A DNA stretch of 7,897 bases from NCBI GenBank assembly GCA_903847005.1, contig CAINCM010000005.1, positions 1 through 7,897 of the forward strand, in the 5' to 3' direction. Positions within the stretch are counted from its first letter, which is position 1. Every line of letters starts with the position of its first letter. The stretch comes from an uncultured Chloroflexota bacterium. GTDB taxonomy: Bacteria > Chloroflexota > Limnocylindria > Limnocylindrales > Limnocylindraceae. This document shows, piece by piece, positions 5,181 through 7,897 of the stretch. A program made the translations under genes and the position numbers. Below the pieces are notes generated by a model. That model was not told the DNA's origin. It worked only from the letters and a program-made list of their open reading frames with translations, and ran no database searches.

Positions 5181-6463
5181 CTGCGGAGCGTAGCGCGACG
5201 ACGATCGAGCAGCGACGTGGCAACCACGCCGGCGACGAAGATGAGCGCGGATGCGGCGAAGACGGGCGTGAGGGCAAGGAGATCGCCCTCTCGCGGCACG
5301 CCGACGCGCGCGGCCGCGGAGGCCGCCGCGAGACCGATCACGTTCCCCGCGTAGAGCGGGAAGAGGGAGAGGCTGAGCGCCGCCGAGCGACGAACGGGGG
5401 CAACCCGCTCGGCAAGCCAGGTGAAGACGGCCGCTTGGAGCAGCGCGGAGACCGCGGCGATGGCGGTCACGCCGAGCGCGAGCAGCGGCAGGGTCGGCGC
5501 AACGGCGATGGAGAGCGCCGCTGCGGCGCCGGCGGCGAGCGCGAGTGCCGCACTGCGCGGAATCCCGAAGTGCGAGAACGTGAGGGTGGCGACCAACGGT
5601 GCGGCCAGGGCGCCAACGAGCGAGGTGGTGCCGATCAGCAAGCCGACCGCTCCGGCAACTCCGGGGGTTGCGAGCGGTTCGGAGATCCCACCGACCGCCG
5701 GACCGATCGAGACCTCTGCGATGCGGAGCGGAAGCGCGGGACGAAGCATCCGCTCACCTGCGATCGCCACCATCAGGATGATGTAGCCGGCACGAGCGAT
5801 CGGATCGCGCAGCACCTCCACGATCCCCCGACGCGCAACCTGCAAGACGCTTCCACGCTGCCGCACGGTGGGGCGAACGTCGGGGATGGCGACGATGTTC
5901 GCAACGATGAGGAGAGCGTTGAGGAGGGCGGCGATCGCGATCGGTGCGGCGAGCGTGAGGCCGAGCCCGCCGATCAGCCACGCGGCGAGTAGCGGGCCGG
6001 CGGCAAAGCCCAACGGCGCGGCCGCACTGAAGAGCGAGATGGCGCGCGCCCGCTCGCGCGCCGGCGCCACTTCGCGGATCGTGGCGAGCATCACGCCGGT
6101 GTTGCCGAGCCAGAAGCCGAGCGCGACGGTCGAGGCAACCAGCTGCCATGCCTGATCGGCGGCCGCAAAGGCGACCAGTGCGGCGAGTGCGATCAGTCCG
6201 CTCCGCACGATGACGAGTCGACGAGAGCGCAACTCGGCGATCGCGAGCCATATCGGCACCTGTGGTGCGCCGACCACAAAGAGGCCTGCGATGGCAACGC
6301 CGGTCAGAGAGGCGATCTCGCCGATCGGCACGCCCGCGCCCTCGAGTGCGAGCGGGAGGTACGAGTAGATCATGCTCACGCCGAAGATCTCGGCAAACTG
6401 CACCGCGATGTAGACGGCGACAATCCGACGCCAGGCCGGATGCCCTCGATCGGTACGTGTCAC
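5177..6463 (-). CDS. Major facilitator superfamily transporter
   Basis: The 428-residue integral membrane protein has about 12 hydrophobic helices in two six-helix halves, separated by a basic cytoplasmic loop at about residues 194-222 (VRPTVRQRGS...VLRD). WLAIAELRSRRLVI (72-85) sits at the motif A loop between helices 2 and 3. The segment from residue 130 to 163 (REVAPARERARAIS followed by AAPLGFAAGPLLA) is the usual loop and helix 5 of drug/H+ antiporter-like members. These features support secondary transport but do not show substrate or direction. An open frame continues upstream to 6796, but the GTG at 6463 is chosen because it overlaps the photolyase stop (GTGA, 6460-6463) and leaves a normal 13-residue tail before helix 1. 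The extension would overlap the photolyase gene by more than 300 bases and reads as arginine-rich out-of-frame sequence. It also overlaps the downstream hydrolase start by 4 bases, so all three genes are translationally coupled. Confidence 0.92.
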   Translation of the reverse strand: MTRTDRGHPAWRRIVAVYIAVQFAEIFGVSMIYSYLPLALEGAGVPIGEIASLTGVAIAGLFVVGAPQVPIWLAIAELRSRRLVIVRSGLIALAALVAFAAADQAWQLVASTVALGFWLGNTGVMLATIREVAPARERARAISLFSAAAPLGFAAGPLLAAWLIGGLGLTLAAPIAIAALLNALLIVANIVAIPDVRPTVRQRGSVLQVARRGIVEVLRDPIARAGYIILMVAIAGERMLRPALPLRIAEVSIGPAVGGISEPLATPGVAGAVGLLIGTTSLVGALAAPLVATLTFSHFGIPRSAALALAAGAAAALSIAVAPTLPLLALGVTAIAAVSALLQAAVFTWLAERVAPVRRSAALSLSLFPLYAGNVIGLAAASAAARVGVPREGDLLALTPVFAASALIFVAGVVATSLLDRRRATLRR

Positions 6464-7897
6464 AGTTCGCCGCTCTTCGCGCGCGCTCGCACCAGCGCGG
6501 CCTGCTCGAGGATCTCCGTGCGGATGCTCTCCTTTCGTGACTCCCATGAGCGAACCTGGCGAGCCATGCGCGGGTTCTTCGAGAACCGCTCGGCATGCCG
6601 ATCGATGAAGTCCCAGTAGAGCGTGGTGAACGGACAGGCGCGTTCGCCCACGGAGAGCTTCGGATCGTAGTGGCAGCTGCCACAGTCGTCTCCCATGCGA
6701 GAGACGTACGCACCCCCTGAGATGTACGGCTTGCTGGTGATCTTTCCAAGATCGGCAAACTGGCTCATCGCCACCACGTTTGGCGTCACGACCCACGGAT
6801 GCGCATCGACGAATGCCTCCAGGAACCAGGCGTCAACCTCGTGCGGCTCCACGCCGATGAGGAGGGCAAGGTTCCCGAGGAGCATGAGGCGCTCGATATG
6901 GTGCGCGTGCCCGCCCTTGATCAGCTTCTTCACGACCCTCGAGATGCAGGCCATCTTCGTCTCACCGCTCCAATAGAACGCAGGGAGCGGCTCGTGGTGG
7001 TTCAGGCCGTTGGCGCTCTCCCACTCGCGCCAGAAGGTTTCATAGGTGTGGTGCATGAACTCTCTCCAGCCGAGGATCTGGCGAACGAAGCCTTCGATGG
7101 ATTGCAGCGGAATCTTCCCCTTGTTCGATTCGAACTCGTCGATCGCACGGAGACATACTTCATGAGGGGTCAGCAGGCCGAGGTTGATCGCGCTCGAGAG
7201 CAGCGAGTGATAGAGGTGCTCGTGCTGCGCCGAGATGGCGTCCTCGTACGGGCCGAACGCCGCGAGCCGCTCTGTGCAGAACCGCTCGAGCGCCTCGAGC
7301 GCCTGCGCACGGCTGGTTGGCCAACCGAATGCATCGAGGCTGCCAAAGTTCGTGGACGCCTCGGCGCGCACCTCGTCGACCACCTCGACGGCGGTGCGGC
7401 TCGGCGGAAACGCCGGCGTGGCCGGAACCTTCGCCCCCTTCGGCAGGCGCTCCCGATTCTCCTGATCAAGGTTCCAGACGCCGCCGAGCGGCCTACCGCT
7501 CCCGTCCGGCTCCATCAGCCACCCGCGCGCCGTGCGCACTCGGCGATACCAGAACTCCATTCGCAGCTCCTTGCGACCGCGCGCAAACTCCTCCCACTCC
7601 TCTCGCGTGGTGAGCCAGAGCTCGTTCGGCGCGACCGTGAGTGCCACCGCGGCGGATGTCGCCCAGGCGCGCAGTCGGGCGGCCAGCTGCGGTGCCGATG
7701 GCTCCATCACGGTGAGCCGCGCGAAGGGGTCGTGGGTTCGTGCAGCATCGAGCCCCTCTTCGAACGTCGCCGATCGGATGAGGTCGACGCGAAGTCCCTT
7801 CGCGCGCATCTCGGCGGCGAACTCTCGACCGGCGGCGCGCTGCGCGACGAGCGCCTGGACGTGTCGCGGTGCCGGCTGCGCGTCGCGCGATTCGACC
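6460..7897 (-). CDS. Iron-sulfur bacterial cryptochrome/photolyase (FeS-BCP), 5' end off window
   Basis: This is a photolyase-related flavoprotein; characterised members (Agrobacterium PhrB, Rhodobacter CryB) bind FAD, a lumazine antenna and a 4Fe-4S cluster and repair (6-4) photoproducts in light. Numbered from the Met at 7809, Cys288, Cys376, Cys379 and Cys392 have spacings of 88, 3 and 13, the same as the PhrB cluster ligands 350, 438, 441 and 454 as I recall them. With that offset of 62, His303-His304 (HAHHIERL) match the PhrB active-site histidines, and Trp280 and Trp328 match electron-transfer tryptophans. EGFVRQILGWRE (239-250) and SKPYISGGAYVSRMGDDCGSC (359-379) are strong family signatures. 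The Met at 7809 is not the true start: 29 more codons to the window edge are open and family-like (RHVQALVAQRAAGREFAAEMR), so about 30 N-terminal residues are missing. It is the first visible gene of the operon and overlaps the transporter by 4 bases. Confidence 0.93.
   Translation of the reverse strand, partial: VESRDAQPAPRHVQALVAQRAAGREFAAEMRAKGLRVDLIRSATFEEGLDAARTHDPFARLTVMEPSAPQLAARLRAWATSAAVALTVAPNELWLTTREEWEEFARGRKELRMEFWYRRVRTARGWLMEPDGSGRPLGGVWNLDQENRERLPKGAKVPATPAFPPSRTAVEVVDEVRAEASTNFGSLDAFGWPTSRAQALEALERFCTERLAAFGPYEDAISAQHEHLYHSLLSSAINLGLLTPHEVCLRAIDEFESNKGKIPLQSIEGFVRQILGWREFMHHTYETFWREWESANGLNHHEPLPAFYWSGETKMACISRVVKKLIKGGHAHHIERLMLLGNLALLIGVEPHEVDAWFLEAFVDAHPWVVTPNVVAMSQFADLGKITSKPYISGGAYVSRMGDDCGSCHYDPKLSVGERACPFTTLYWDFIDRHAERFSKNPRMARQVRSWESRKESIRTEILEQAALVRARAKSGEL

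Noticed and set aside
4212..5354. Plus-strand frame of 380 codons opposite the phosphotriesterase-family gene
   Set aside because: Shadow of a gene with all metal ligands recognisable. No motif and no ribosome binding site on the plus strand.
6464..6796. Upstream extension of the transporter frame (111 extra codons)
   Set aside because: It overlaps the photolyase C-terminal coding region, including its cluster cysteines, and is out-of-frame-like sequence. The GTGA overlap start at 6463 gives a normal transporter.
7807..7809. ATG at 7809 as the photolyase start
   Set aside because: The frame stays open to the window edge with family-like sequence, and by comparison with PhrB about 60 residues should precede this Met.
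1..7897. CRISPR, tRNA/rRNA, riboswitch, transposon or phage content
   Set aside because: No regularly spaced repeats, cloverleaf or conserved RNA patterns, transposase motifs or terminal repeats were seen. Intergenic space is only 13, 79, 34 and 17 bases.

Overview
The window is a gene-dense, GC-rich bacterial chromosome segment. Nine protein genes, two of them cut by the window edges, cover almost all of it, and no gap is longer than 79 bases. I see no RNA gene, mobile element, CRISPR array or phage signal. GTG starts, 4-base start/stop overlaps, and promoter-like hexamers only 6-7 bases before start codons suggest a free-living high-GC lineage that uses leaderless mRNA (Chloroflexota, Gemmatimonadota, Actinobacteria and similar groups). 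The sequence does not settle the phylum.

Layout. (1) Left, minus strand: a class I aspartate/aromatic aminotransferase (205-1431), followed 13 bases downstream by the first 63 codons of a class I mannose-6-phosphate isomerase (1-191) that runs off the left edge. (2) A 79-base divergent control region (1432-1510) with two inverted repeats and a TANNNT box close to each start codon. (3) Plus strand: a 90-residue GlsB/YeaQ-type membrane protein (1511-1783), translationally coupled by a GTGA overlap to a citrate synthase family enzyme (1780-2874). (4) A 34-base convergent gap with a GC-rich hairpin. (5) Minus strand, 2909-7897: a compact five-gene operon, read from the right. Its genes are an iron-sulfur bacterial cryptochrome/photolyase (5' end off the window), a major facilitator transporter, a phosphotriesterase-family metallohydrolase, a GATase1-like protein and a DinB/YfiT-type protein. 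Three of its four junctions are 4-base overlaps; the fourth is a 17-base gap with a full ribosome binding site.

How the genes may work together. The aminotransferase and citrate synthase are central carbon/nitrogen metabolism enzymes transcribed away from each other. The five-gene operon is the most unusual part. It joins a light-dependent DNA repair flavoprotein to a transporter, a probable lactone/ester or phosphoester hydrolase, and two small proteins of poorly known function, one carrying the His triad of metal-dependent thiol transferases. An environmental-stress or xenobiotic-handling operon is a reasonable inference, but the substrate is not visible in the sequence.
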